This document shows, piece after piece, positions 16,778 through 25,982 of a stretch of DNA of 41,681 nucleotides. Every line of letters starts with the position of its first letter. The first letter of the stretch is position 1. Source of the stretch: Gammaproteobacteria bacterium RIFCSPHIGHO2_12_FULL_37_14 (GTDB taxonomy: Bacteria > Pseudomonadota > Gammaproteobacteria > DSM-16500); assembly GCA_001801485.1 (NCBI GenBank), contig MGXV01000049.1:44474-86154 (forward strand). The letters are read 5' to 3'. The notes under the pieces were generated by a model that made no database searches, was not told where the DNA came from, and was given only the letters and a program-made list of their open reading frames with translations. The position numbers and the translations under genes were made by a program.

Positions 16778-19180
16778 TTAGAATAATAATCCTAAACCAA
16801 GTGATAGTGTATTTTGTATAGATGCTTCTCCTATATTATTTTGTAATATTTTAAATGCCCCATAATTTTTTTCATATTCATATTCAACAAATAAATTTAC
16901 ATTTGGCATAACGCGATAATACGGTCGAATAATATAACGCATTTGATTCAAACTGCTGCCGATACTCGCTCGTTGGACTGTTTGGGAGGCCAAAATACTG
17001 CGTATTCCTAATCTTATAATAAAGTTATTGGAAACTTGTGTATCGCGAGAAAATTCGATATCTAATTTTGCACTACCGCCATAATAATATCCCCGGACAT
17101 TTGTATCTATAAAATACGGCATTAACCCTTCTATACCAATTCCTGGTTGCCAATAAGGAGTAGTTGCCGGACGATAAAAATAATTTACACCTCCTTTTAT
17201 CGCCCAAAATTGACTAATAAGATGCCAATAAAAAATATCAATATCGGCATTTTCTACTTTACCTTCATTCATTTCTGCATCATTAGTAAACAATTCAATC
17301 TTATTCCAATCACGTCCATACAATCCTTTATATGTTAGATTCTGAAAATTCTTAAAAGGATCCATGCTCACATCTAAAAATGTAGCAAAAAATAAATTCA
17401 TTGGATGCGGCATCGGATGTTCTACTAGCGATACATCAATTGGACGTATTTCATCGACTCGAACAATAGGTCGATTATGATAAGCTGTCTGTTTCACGAT
17501 ATTTTCTGGTTTAATTTCATCTTTAGTTATTTGAATCAACGTTGAATATTGAAATACTCTGCCCATTCCAGAAAACATATGATAAAGCATATGACAATGG
17601 AAAAACCATTGTCCGCTGGCGTCCGTATCAACATCAGCGGTTACAGTACTACCAGGCGGAACATCAATAGTATGCAATAATGGATCATAAGATCCATGTC
17701 CATTACGCAAAATAAACCAATGTCCATGAATATGCATAGGATGATGCATCATTGAATGATTGGTAAAAACAAAACGATAACGCTTAGCAGGATCAAGAAT
17801 AATTGGCTTAGATAAATATTCAGGAACGCCATTAATGAACCAAATAAAACGATCCATATAACCAAAAAGTTCCATTTTAATCGTACCTGTTACAGCTCGA
17901 TGTGGATTATTTGTTTTAACAGCTGCTATCAACGATTGATACTTTGTTCCATAAGTTTCCGAAGGTGTAGACTGAGATGAAGTTATTTTATCTTCAATGA
18001 TGGTTGGTTCTGTTGGCATACTCATATTCATATGAGAACTGATACTCGTCATATGCTGGTGATGACCTGACATAGCTTCTATATGACTAGCATTGGAATG
18101 CATATCTTTCATATTTATCATCATTTCTCTAGTAACAGGTAATGGTTCGGGAAAGGGTAACACTTTTTTATAATTGACAATTTGCTGAGGAACGGTAGTT
18201 AACGCGCCATAGATAGCTCCAACCTTATCAGTTGATTCCAAATAAATAATGTATGGAGTATTTTTTTTAATATGAATTAAAATATCAGTTGTTTCGCCTG
18301 GCGCAATAGTAAAATCATCCATCTGATAACGATTTACATCATTGCCTTGCACATGAAACATTTGCATTTTTGTATCAAAAATTTTCACATGAAATATCGT
18401 ACTCGCAGCAGCTCCAATAAAACGTAATCGCACACTATCACCCACATTCACTGGTGCAGTCCAAGGATGATTTTTAGGATGGCCATTCATCAAAAATGCG
18501 TCATAAGCGATATCATTGATATCATAAAGACTCATTCGCATTTGTTGCATCATCAGATAATCATTAATTAATTGCCGGCGTTCTACTGAATTTGCTCTTC
18601 GGTAATCATGAATAAATTTCATTAATGAAGGTTGTAATGGAAAGTTAGCCGAATAATAATCTCCATCTTTTTTTAAATTGGCAAAAATTTGATTGGCAGA
18701 TGTATTGCTCCAATCTGACAAAACAACAACATAATCTTTATTATATTTCTGCAATATCGGTTTGATAGGATCTATCACTATCGCACCATACAAGCCTTCT
18801 TGTTCTTGAAGACCAGCGTGAGCGTGATACCAATACGTTCCTGACTGTTGTAAAGTGAATCGATAATGAAAGACATGACCAGGCGAAATGCCTTGTTGAG
18901 TCACGCCTAAAACACCATCCATTTGCCAAGGAAGAAGAATACCATGCCAATGGATAGCTGTTTCTTCATCCAGCCGATTATGAACATTAATAGTCACTTT
19001 ATCTCCTTCCTTTAAATATAAGGTTGGAGCAGGAATTTGATTGTTAACTGCAATAGCTTTTCTCTGCTTACCTGCAAAGTTCACTATTTTGTAATCCACC
19101 ACGAGATTGATGACACGATCTGCCGCAAACAAATTCGTAATGAAAATTAAATTTATAATAATAAACAAAAAATTTTTCAC
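16778..19180 (-). CDS. Multicopper oxidase (CopA-like) fused to CopB-like outer-membrane domain
   Basis: 800-aa exported protein, probably oxidising Cu(I) and protecting the periplasm from copper. Signal peptide 1-19 is plain Sec type with no twin-arginine, unlike classical CopA. Three cupredoxin domains carry all copper motifs: H-W-H-G (77-80), W-Y-H-A-H (117-121), H-P-M-H-I-H-G-H and H-C-H-M-L-Y-H-M near 490-560. A Met/His-rich insert lies around 355-395. From about residue 590 the sequence switches to a CopB-like beta-barrel: D-I-D-I-F-Y-W-H, F-W-A-I-K-G-G-V-N-Y, then P-G-I-G-I-E-G-L-M-P-Y-F, and it ends L-G-L-G-L-L-F with a terminal Phe as in barrels. copA and copB are usually separate genes. 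Confidence 0.9.
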   Translation of the reverse strand: MKNFLFIIINLIFITNLFAADRVINLVVDYKIVNFAGKQRKAIAVNNQIPAPTLYLKEGDKVTINVHNRLDEETAIHWHGILLPWQMDGVLGVTQQGISPGHVFHYRFTLQQSGTYWYHAHAGLQEQEGLYGAIVIDPIKPILQKYNKDYVVVLSDWSNTSANQIFANLKKDGDYYSANFPLQPSLMKFIHDYRRANSVERRQLINDYLMMQQMRMSLYDINDIAYDAFLMNGHPKNHPWTAPVNVGDSVRLRFIGAAASTIFHVKIFDTKMQMFHVQGNDVNRYQMDDFTIAPGETTDILIHIKKNTPYIIYLESTDKVGAIYGALTTVPQQIVNYKKVLPFPEPLPVTREMMINMKDMHSNASHIEAMSGHHQHMTSISSHMNMSMPTEPTIIEDKITSSQSTPSETYGTKYQSLIAAVKTNNPHRAVTGTIKMELFGYMDRFIWFINGVPEYLSKPIILDPAKRYRFVFTNHSMMHHPMHIHGHWFILRNGHGSYDPLLHTIDVPPGSTVTADVDTDASGQWFFHCHMLYHMFSGMGRVFQYSTLIQITKDEIKPENIVKQTAYHNRPIVRVDEIRPIDVSLVEHPMPHPMNLFFATFLDVSMDPFKNFQNLTYKGLYGRDWNKIELFTNDAEMNEGKVENADIDIFYWHLISQFWAIKGGVNYFYRPATTPYWQPGIGIEGLMPYFIDTNVRGYYYGGSAKLDIEFSRDTQVSNNFIIRLGIRSILASQTVQRASIGSSLNQMRYIIRPYYRVMPNVNLFVEYEYEKNYGAFKILQNNIGEASIQNTLSLGLGLLF

Positions 19181-19451
19181 TAAATAGTACCTTGATTTAT
19201 TGGAATGCTGACATGATATGCCTGAGAGAAAAATCTTACTATTTAATACTAGGATCGTGACTTAGTCGGCGCCTCATTAAACCACAGGTATAATCATCAG
19301 GGTTACGGTTTATCAATCACCACTTCCTGATCAATCCATTCGCCAGTACTAATTAACAATGGAGCATGACTCCATGGCCAATAATTTTACAATTACAATG
19401 CTCGCATTTTGGAGCTAAGGATTCGGATATTAAAAATAAATAGCTATCCAA

Positions 19452-19679
19452 TCAGGACTTACGAGATATGCCTATTATCACCAGAATGATGCCTGCTGCT
19501 AGTGATAGACCACTTAATGCAGGTGGAATAATAATCGCTTTTTCTTGTTCAGTCGTCACCTGAATAGATCCAATTTCAGCAACTTTTTCATTGGTGGTAT
19601 AGGTAAAGTATTTATAGGAATAACCAACAATCCCAATAATAATAAGAACTATTCCAACAAAACTAATAGTAGATTTCAT
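19452..19679 (-). CDS. Small two-helix membrane protein (DUF3185-like)
   Basis: 75-aa protein with helices at about 5-22 and 52-71, linked by a periplasmic or cytosolic stretch F-T-Y-T-T-x-E-K-V-A-E-I-G-x-I-x-V-T. That linker pattern recurs in small conserved bacterial membrane proteins of unknown role that I recall as DUF3185-like. Same strand as the copper oxidase but 271 bp upstream of it. Function unknown. Confidence 0.75.
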   Translation of the reverse strand: MKSTISFVGIVLIIIGIVGYSYKYFTYTTNEKVAEIGSIQVTTEQEKAIIIPPALSGLSLAAGIILVIIGISRKS

Positions 19680-19715
19680 TTTTTCTCTTCCCTGAAAAAT
19701 AATTATCTATCATTC

Positions 19716-19734
19716 TAACATGAGAATCATTTTA
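19716..19734. promoter_or_regulatory. Weak Fur-box-like sequence
   Basis: Matches 13 of 19 bases of the E. coli Fur consensus, centred on TGAGAATCATT, between the minus-strand 75-aa gene and the plus-strand flavoprotein gene. AT-richness weakens the match. Confidence 0.2.
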
Positions 19735-19814
19735 AATTAAAGGGTAGCCTAGAAATTCAGTGTTTCTCAGAAGTGCTACAAACCCCCTATCCAAACAATG
19801 TTTTCGTATTCCAT

Positions 19815-19842
19815 TTGATAAATCTATTAGAAATGATAGTAT
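19815..19842 (+). promoter_or_regulatory. Promoter of the flavoprotein gene
   Basis: TTGATA (19815-19820), 16-bp spacer, TAGTAT (19837-19842), 30 bp before ATG 19873. -35 matches 5/6, -10 matches 4/6. Confidence 0.4.
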
Positions 19843-19872
19843 GATTCACTCATATTTTTGGTTGTTGATCAG

Positions 19873-21090
19873 ATGAATCCTAACAGTTTAATAACTGCTG
19901 ATTTTCTTGTAATTGGTGGCGGAGTGATTGGCCTGAGCCTTGGACGTTGTTTAAAGAAAACTTTCTCGGATGCCAACGTTATTGTACTAGAGAAAGAAAA
20001 AGAATGTGGTTTACATGCTAGTGGACGAAATAGCGGCGTACTACATGCTGGATTTTATTATACGCCCGATAGTTTGAAGGCAAAATTTACACGACTAGGA
20101 AATCAGCTGTTAACTGAATATTGTGAGGAAAAAAAAATACCTATTAATAAATGTGGCAAGCTGGTAGTAGCAAAGGACGAAAAAGATCTTGTTTCATTAG
20201 ATGAGCTCCTAAAAAGAGGAAGAAATAATGATGTCATATTACATGAAATATCAGAATTAGAAGCTCAAAAAATTGAGCCTAGAGCGATTACTTATCAGCG
20301 AGCTCTTTTTTCACCCACTACTTCTTCAGTAGATCCTACCCAAATAATAAAATCCATAAAACAAGATGCCGAAAGAGAAGGAGTACAAATTCATTGTGAA
20401 ACCAAATACTTGAAAAAAAAAGCTAATAATATTATTTTGACAACTGCCGGAGAATATCAAGCTGGTTATGTCATTAATTCTGGCGGGCTTTACGCAGATA
20501 AAATAGCTATGGATTTTGATTTTTCTGAAAATTATCGTATTCTTCCTTTCAAAGGAATTTATTTATACTCGAATGAACCTTCCTTTTCGATTAGAACCCA
20601 TGTATACCCTGTTCCTGATCTGAAAAACCCTTTTCTTGGCGTTCATTTTACCGCTACCGTCGATGGACGAATAAAGATTGGGCCAACAGCTATCCCTGCT
20701 TTTTGGCGTGAGCAATATAATTTTTTTGATCGATTTAAATTTACCGAACTCACAGATATCTTAATCAGGCAAATCGGATTATTCATGTCTTCTAACTTTG
20801 ATTTTAAAAAAATTGCTTTAGAAGAAATTAGAAAATATTCAAAAACTCATCTAGTTCAATTAGCATCAACGCTTATTCAAGGAATTAGAAAGGAAAATTT
20901 TACAAACTTTGGAAAGACTGGCATACGAGCACAATTACTGAATGTGAAAGAAAAAAAATTGGAGATGGATTTTATATTAGAAGGGGATAAATATTCAATG
21001 CATATTCTAAATGCCGTATCGCCAGGATTGACGTCATCTATGCCTTTTTCTCAGCATATCTGTGACAAAATTAAACAATTAGTGAGATAA
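19873..21090 (+). CDS. FAD-dependent oxidoreductase, L-2-hydroxyglutarate oxidase-like
   Basis: 405-aa DAO-family flavoprotein. V-I-G-G-G-V-I-G at 13-20 binds FAD, E-K-E-K near 39 ends the Rossmann strand, and H-A-S-G-R-N-S-G-V-L-H-A-G-F-Y-Y-T-P-x-S-L-K-A is the hallmark block of L-2-hydroxyglutarate dehydrogenase/oxidase (LhgO) relatives. N-K-C-G-K-L-V-V-A also fits. The C-terminal third diverges from E. coli LhgO, so another 2-hydroxy acid or glycerol-3-phosphate-like substrate is possible. ATG 19873 is preferred to TTG 19858. Convergent with an IPNS-like oxygenase gene. Confidence 0.8.
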   Translation: MNPNSLITADFLVIGGGVIGLSLGRCLKKTFSDANVIVLEKEKECGLHASGRNSGVLHAGFYYTPDSLKAKFTRLGNQLLTEYCEEKKIPINKCGKLVVAKDEKDLVSLDELLKRGRNNDVILHEISELEAQKIEPRAITYQRALFSPTTSSVDPTQIIKSIKQDAEREGVQIHCETKYLKKKANNIILTTAGEYQAGYVINSGGLYADKIAMDFDFSENYRILPFKGIYLYSNEPSFSIRTHVYPVPDLKNPFLGVHFTATVDGRIKIGPTAIPAFWREQYNFFDRFKFTELTDILIRQIGLFMSSNFDFKKIALEEIRKYSKTHLVQLASTLIQGIRKENFTNFGKTGIRAQLLNVKEKKLEMDFILEGDKYSMHILNAVSPGLTSSMPFSQHICDKIKQLVR

Positions 21091-21138
21091 AAATTTTTTT
21101 ATTGGTACAACTTTCATTGATTGCGCAAATAGAAAACT

Positions 21139-22086
21139 CTATTTTGCTCGGTATTGTTCAAATGATGCTTTCTCCCATTTTTGATAATTAATACTACCAT
21201 CACTAAACATATTTTCACTATAACGCGCATCTTCTATTAATATTGAACGTGAATGAACAGTAACATCATTATGTGCTGAATAAAATAAAGCAAATGCAAA
21301 ACGCTCTATATTACCTTTTGCTTTCTTTACTACATGCTTGGTAGCTTTAACTGCATCATGCAAAAGTAATTGACCAAATTCACCCACTTGAAAAAGCAAA
21401 ATGGATTTATCCGACGCACAGATTTTTTCAAAATCATTATTACTCGTCGCTTTTATAAAGAGACCCGCTTCTTTTGGTTCATCCACTTCCTTTCCATCGC
21501 GGAAATAATAAGCTGGCACTACTCCAGTAAATACACCATGATCGACATGTGCTCCACACCAGTTTTCATTCCTATTGCTTGCATCACTTTCTTTATGATA
21601 ATGGAGCATCCGGCCATATCCAATTAAGTGTTCATGCTTTAATCCAGCAGTACTATTTAAGCCAATAAAATTTAATAATACTTTTCCAGTGTTAAAAATG
21701 ACTTCTCCTAATATCAAATATGGCGTCCTCAGATCAACTTCTTTTGGCCATTTATTTCGTAAATCATCTGGCACAAATGCATAGAATGATGCCTTTTTAT
21801 CATCCGTTTGCCATATTCCATTTGGATCTTTGAAACGTTCTGCGCCAAGCTCATAACCCTCAGTATCACCTGCTTCGCGATTAGGCGCATATTTTTGTTT
21901 AATACTATCTTCAAGTGCAGAAAATTGACGAGCAGCACTTATATATGCACGTGACTTTTTTTCAAATTCAGGAACATCTCGAATACCAACAATGCCTTTA
22001 TATAGTAGCGCATTTTCCAAACTTTTAGCTGCCGATCTATTTTCAGGATTAAGTAAATCTCGATAAGAAATGATATCTAATTCCAT
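21139..22086 (-). CDS. Isopenicillin-N-synthase-like Fe(II) dioxygenase (2OG oxygenase superfamily)
   Basis: 315-aa non-heme iron oxygenase. The facial triad is H180-V-D182 (G-A-H-V-D-H-G) with distal H251, and R262 in E-R-F-A-F can bind the 2-oxoglutarate or substrate carboxylate. Start ATG 22086 is chosen because GGAG lies 8 bp upstream; a TTG at 22128 is the longer alternative. Family members include plant-like dioxygenases and bacterial enzymes of unknown substrate, so none is proposed. Minus strand, followed upstream by the rhodanese gene. Confidence 0.8.
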   Translation of the reverse strand: MELDIISYRDLLNPENRSAAKSLENALLYKGIVGIRDVPEFEKKSRAYISAARQFSALEDSIKQKYAPNREAGDTEGYELGAERFKDPNGIWQTDDKKASFYAFVPDDLRNKWPKEVDLRTPYLILGEVIFNTGKVLLNFIGLNSTAGLKHEHLIGYGRMLHYHKESDASNRNENWCGAHVDHGVFTGVVPAYYFRDGKEVDEPKEAGLFIKATSNNDFEKICASDKSILLFQVGEFGQLLLHDAVKATKHVVKKAKGNIERFAFALFYSAHNDVTVHSRSILIEDARYSENMFSDGSINYQKWEKASFEQYRAK

Positions 22087-22189
22087 CGTCATGACTCCAT
22101 CTAAAATAATATTTTTTGCATGATCCAATGATCAATGCTGATAAATCTTCATGAATTGATTTTGGTAAGTCTTATTGGATGAATGAATA

Positions 22190-22522
22190 CTAATATTTTG
22201 CCATTTTAGAATCAATCTCGTTTGCCCATGCTGTTATTCCACCACGTAAATTTTTGACATTTTTAAAACCTGCCTGGATAAGAAACTCTGTAGCCCGTCG
22301 CGACCGTCCGCCGGCATGACAATGTACAACAATCAATTGTTCTCGATTAAGCTCATCGAGACGTGAAGATAATTCTTTAAATGGAATCAAGCATCCACCT
22401 AAATTACAAATTGCATATTCATCAGGATTACGAACATCTAAAATGATAAAATCGGTTTTTGCATTTCTTAAGGCTTCAAGCTCTTGTACGGAAATTTCTG
22501 GAATGTCCACCTGCATCCTCAC
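22190..22522 (-). CDS. Single-domain rhodanese-like sulfurtransferase
   Basis: 110-aa cytosolic rhodanese domain of GlpE size. D-V-R-N-P-D-E-Y (29-36) is the usual entry motif; the active-site loop is C68-H-A-G-G-R-S with the persulfide cysteine, and G-F-x-N-V-x-N-L-x-G-G-I-x-A-W closes the domain. First in-frame start is GTG 22522; ATG 22516 is an equal alternative. Sulfur donor and acceptor cannot be read. Confidence 0.92.
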   Translation of the reverse strand: MRMQVDIPEISVQELEALRNAKTDFIILDVRNPDEYAICNLGGCLIPFKELSSRLDELNREQLIVVHCHAGGRSRRATEFLIQAGFKNVKNLRGGITAWANEIDSKMAKY

Positions 22523-22620
22523 TTATCTCACTTAATAGCATGATACTATACTGAGCGTTGCATAGTTTGTAAATATTATTTAAAATGCACACGAATATAT
22601 CATCGCCATAAGGAATGGAT

Positions 22621-23148
22621 ATGAAATTATTGATGACCACCCTATTATCACTTTTGTTTTTTTATACAGCAGCCGAGGCAGCATCGACACAAAGTAGCTC
22701 TTTCGAACCAGCCAACACTCAACTTTCAGGAAATCAAACAACCATGACACCCGCTGAATTAAATAAGATTGAAGAAGAAAAATTTTTAGAAGCTAATAAA
22801 GTTAAACCTGGCGTTATTACTCTCGATAATGGCCTGCAATATAAAGAACTCATTGCAGGAAACGGGCCTACCCCAACTTCAGGCGATACAGTGACAGTTA
22901 ATTATGCAGGTACGCTAGTCAATGGTACTGAATTTGATAGCTCTTACAAACGAGGTGAGCCAGCAACTTTTCCCGTTTCTGGTGTCATTGCTGGTTGGAC
23001 AGAAGCTCTTAAATTAATGAAGGTAGGTTCAACCTGGGAATTATATATTCCTGCAAAATTAGCTTATGGTACACGAGGCGTGCCATCAGTGATTGGACCG
23101 AATCAAATGTTGATTTTTAAAGTTCAATTAATATCTATTAAAAAATAG
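22621..23148 (+). CDS. Exported FKBP-type peptidyl-prolyl isomerase, Mip-like
   Basis: 175-aa precursor. Signal peptide 1-20 ends in A-E-A. A short linker (about 40 residues) precedes one FKBP domain: L-D-N-G-L-Q-Y-K, D-T-V-T-V-N-Y-A-G-T-L-V-N-G-T-E-F-D-S-S, V-I-A-G-W-T-E-A-L, I-P-A-K-L-A-Y-G, and the final F-K-V-Q-L-I-S-I-K-K, very like the end of Legionella Mip. It lacks the long helical dimerisation stalk of Mip (~230 aa). Start ATG 22621 has AAGGA 6 bp before it; the in-frame ATG at 22615 abuts that site. Role: folding of periplasmic or outer-membrane proteins; virulence role only by analogy. Confidence 0.92.
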   Translation: MKLLMTTLLSLLFFYTAAEAASTQSSSFEPANTQLSGNQTTMTPAELNKIEEEKFLEANKVKPGVITLDNGLQYKELIAGNGPTPTSGDTVTVNYAGTLVNGTEFDSSYKRGEPATFPVSGVIAGWTEALKLMKVGSTWELYIPAKLAYGTRGVPSVIGPNQMLIFKVQLISIKK

Positions 23149-23271
23149 ATAAAACATTTGTACATGAACCAGAAAATCTGAATATGTCCGTTCATTGCTT
23201 CCATCATAACTTTCCTGTAACGTATTATTATGCTATCGCGCTATTACAGGGAAAAAAATCTGGGAGAAATT

Positions 23272-23631
23272 ATGAAGATTCATCATTCAGTAAAAAAAAA
23301 TATTGATTCAGATTCTTTATTGTATGAAGCAATTTCTCTTATTCAAACAGCCGAAGAAGCAAAAAAATTTTTTAATGATCTATGTACGCCAACTGAAATT
23401 CAAGCAATGGCTGATCGATGGTTAACCGTTTCTCCAATTAAAGAAGGTAAACCTTATCGGAAAATTCACGAAGATACTGGCGTGAGTGTCACAACCATTG
23501 GGCGTGTTGCTCGTTGTATTATGTTAGGTGAAGGTGGTTATAATTTAATTTATGAAAGACAAGTGGATAAAAATAAAGGACGTCATCCATCTATTAAAAA
23601 TCAGGCACTTAAAAATCGAGCCTCGAAATAA
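23272..23631 (+). CDS. TrpR/YerC-type DNA-binding protein
   Basis: 119-aa protein with the TrpR-repressor-like fold: F-F-N-D-L-C-T-P-T-E-I-Q-A-M-A-D-R-W, then helix-turn-helix G-K-P-Y-R-K-I-H-E-D-T-G-V-S-V-T-T-I-G-R. This is the YerC/YecD family of TrpR relatives rather than TrpR itself. Start ATG 23272 has GGGAGA 7 bp upstream; a longer frame from 23230 is unlikely. The target is unknown; no trp genes are nearby. Confidence 0.9.
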   Translation: MKIHHSVKKNIDSDSLLYEAISLIQTAEEAKKFFNDLCTPTEIQAMADRWLTVSPIKEGKPYRKIHEDTGVSVTTIGRVARCIMLGEGGYNLIYERQVDKNKGRHPSIKNQALKNRASK

Positions 23632-23861
23632 TAAGATCATCTAATACACACTACCCAAATTGATCGATTATAATCCAATTTTTAATAAAATAGTTAAAAA
23701 ATTGTAATTTCGAAATCTCAGTTGAAACAATTATCTCCATCAGTTATTCTTAATTGCATTATAAATATAAGAATATGCTAAGCCATCGTTTAGCTGTCAT
23801 CTAGAACTAAAACCTCTCTCGATAATTGAGGTTAAATAATACACAAAAACGGTAGCGAGTA

Positions 23862-25055
23862 ATGCATCATCACTTAAAAATCATTCTTATTATATGCTTG
23901 ATCTCTTCTTTAAGTCGTTTCGTATTAGATAGCTATTTACCTTCCTTACCTGCTATCAGCCAATATTTTCTAATTCCCGACTCCAGTACTCAATTAACCT
24001 TAACTATGTATTTGTTGGGCTTTAGTCTATCCCAATTAATCTATGGACCTCTTTCAGATAAATATGGTAGGCGCAATGTGATCATCTCTGGAATTACTAT
24101 TTTTTTATTTGGAAATATAATCTGCTCGATTGCGACCAATCATAATATATTATTTTTAGCTCGATTAATCGCGGGAATCGGTGCTGGTGCGTGTGGCGTA
24201 TTAAATCGCGCTATTGCTAGTGATTGTTTTAAAGGACCTGAATTATCCAGAGCATGGTCTTACACTACGACAACGTTAGTGATTACATTAATTTTTGCTC
24301 CCATATTAGGTGGCTACATGCAAGATGTTTTTGGATGGCGAAGCAATTTCATGCTGGCATCTTTCTGCGTGCTAATTGTTTTTTTTATCGTTTTAAAATT
24401 TCTCCCTGAAACCCGATATTACAATATTGAATCAGATATCACTTCTTTTAAATTCCAACAAATTATTCGAAATTATTATGCTATTTTAAGTTCACCAACA
24501 TTTATCCTTTGTACTTTATGCTATACGCTTGCATTTTCTGGATTAATCGCTTATTTCCAAATTAGTCCATTGTTATTAATTAATATATTTAGTTTAACGC
24601 CTTCGCAATATGGATGGTGCTCGTTAATTATTGCTGGAAGTTATTTAATCGGTGGTTTACTTGTTAATATACTTTCACATCATGTTAATATGCGATATTT
24701 ACTAATTTTAGGTGCAATATTATTGGTTTGTGGTGGTACCTTAATGTTGCTTGCCTACTTTTTTCAATATAGAAATCTATTAGCTGTGTTACTTCCATCA
24801 GCAGTATATGTGATCGGTGCTAGAATTATTATTCCAAATGCAATTTCTGGAGCAATGAAAGATTTTAGACATCTCGGTGGTAGTAGCTCTGCTTTAATTG
24901 GCTGCATTCAAATGTTAGGATCAGCGATTGTAAGTTTCATTATTACGAATCTTAATTATGCTAACCCTTCATCACTAGCATTAACATTTATTACTTTAGG
25001 AATGATTATGCTTTTGACTATTTACTTTATTAATCCCATCGAAAAAGCTTTATAA
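23862..25055 (+). CDS. MFS transporter, Bcr/CflA drug-resistance family
   Basis: 397-aa twelve-helix proton antiporter of the DHA1 type. Seen: D-S-Y-L-P-S-L-P-A-I in helix 1, G-P-L-S-D-K-Y-G-R-R between helices 2 and 3, R-L-I-A-G-I-G-A-G in helix 4, and A-P-I-L-G-G-Y-M-Q-D-V-F-G-W-R in helix 5, the Bcr/CflA pattern. Exports drugs or metabolites; substrate unknown. Its last 6 bp overlap the end of the convergent EamA gene. Confidence 0.9.
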   Translation: MHHHLKIILIICLISSLSRFVLDSYLPSLPAISQYFLIPDSSTQLTLTMYLLGFSLSQLIYGPLSDKYGRRNVIISGITIFLFGNIICSIATNHNILFLARLIAGIGAGACGVLNRAIASDCFKGPELSRAWSYTTTTLVITLIFAPILGGYMQDVFGWRSNFMLASFCVLIVFFIVLKFLPETRYYNIESDITSFKFQQIIRNYYAILSSPTFILCTLCYTLAFSGLIAYFQISPLLLINIFSLTPSQYGWCSLIIAGSYLIGGLLVNILSHHVNMRYLLILGAILLVCGGTLMLLAYFFQYRNLLAVLLPSAVYVIGARIIIPNAISGAMKDFRHLGGSSSALIGCIQMLGSAIVSFIITNLNYANPSSLALTFITLGMIMLLTIYFINPIEKAL

Positions 25056-25946
25056 TTCTTTTTGAAATTGAACGATTATCGTGCTGCTAAGAACGATAAT
25101 CACTCCAATAATTTGGATCTGTGAAATAGATTCACCTAATAAGGTAATCCCCACGATGATAGTGACAAGTGGTTCAAGCACTGAAATCAAGGAAGCACGC
25201 ATAGAACTAACATATTTTAATCCTTCAAGCATTAATTGAATAGGTAATGCTGTCGCTAAAATACCTAAAGCAATCAGATATAGCCATGCTCTCATTGTAT
25301 TGGGTAAAATAAATTGATGTGTAAATAGCAAAATACTAATAAAAATAAATGCACAGCTAAAACAAACCATCATCGTCAATACATTCGAATCAACTTTAGC
25401 TGATGAAAATCGTTTACTGCCAAATAAATATAAAGCATAACAAACTGCTCCAATCAGTGCTAAGCATATTCCTAATATACTTAATGGATGAGTTAAAGAA
25501 TCACTTAAAAAAAACAAACCAATAGTCATCATGATGAATGTCACTATAGTAGTAATCGAAAGTGGTTGCCGATAAAAAAGCCATGAAAGTATAGCGATCA
25601 TGATAGGATAAGTGAAGAAAATAACCATTGCTAACCCGGTACCAGTATAATGAATAGCTACAAAATATAATTCACTCGAACCAGCATACCCCACTGCCCC
25701 TAAAATAAACGTTAAAAATAAAGTACGTTTATCGATTTGGGAAAAAATGTTATTTTTTGCATGCTTTTTTATAACCCACAAAGCCATCCAGAGCCCCGCT
25801 AACAAAAATCGCCAAAATAACATGTTGGGGACTGAAATATTTTCGCTCATCACATTCACGCCAAGATACCCGAGGAATCCATACAAAATTCCTGATAGGG
25901 TAATGAGTATACTAGCTTGAAATATTGTCATTTGATTATTTTCCAT
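25050..25946 (-). CDS. EamA-family (DMT superfamily) transporter
   Basis: 298-aa inner-membrane protein with ten predicted helices in two EamA repeats (about 8-140 and 155-295). The end of each repeat has the usual small-residue, Pro-containing pattern, such as L-E-P-L-V-T-I-I-V-G. Members export amino acids or other metabolites; substrate unknown. It lies 36 bp after birA on the same strand and may share its transcript. Confidence 0.88.
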   Translation of the reverse strand: MENNQMTIFQASILITLSGILYGFLGYLGVNVMSENISVPNMLFWRFLLAGLWMALWVIKKHAKNNIFSQIDKRTLFLTFILGAVGYAGSSELYFVAIHYTGTGLAMVIFFTYPIMIAILSWLFYRQPLSITTIVTFIMMTIGLFFLSDSLTHPLSILGICLALIGAVCYALYLFGSKRFSSAKVDSNVLTMMVCFSCAFIFISILLFTHQFILPNTMRAWLYLIALGILATALPIQLMLEGLKYVSSMRASLISVLEPLVTIIVGITLLGESISQIQIIGVIIVLSSTIIVQFQKEL

Positions 25947-25982
25947 TTGAATTGTCTCAAACTCGATTGTCTTCTATTAATT

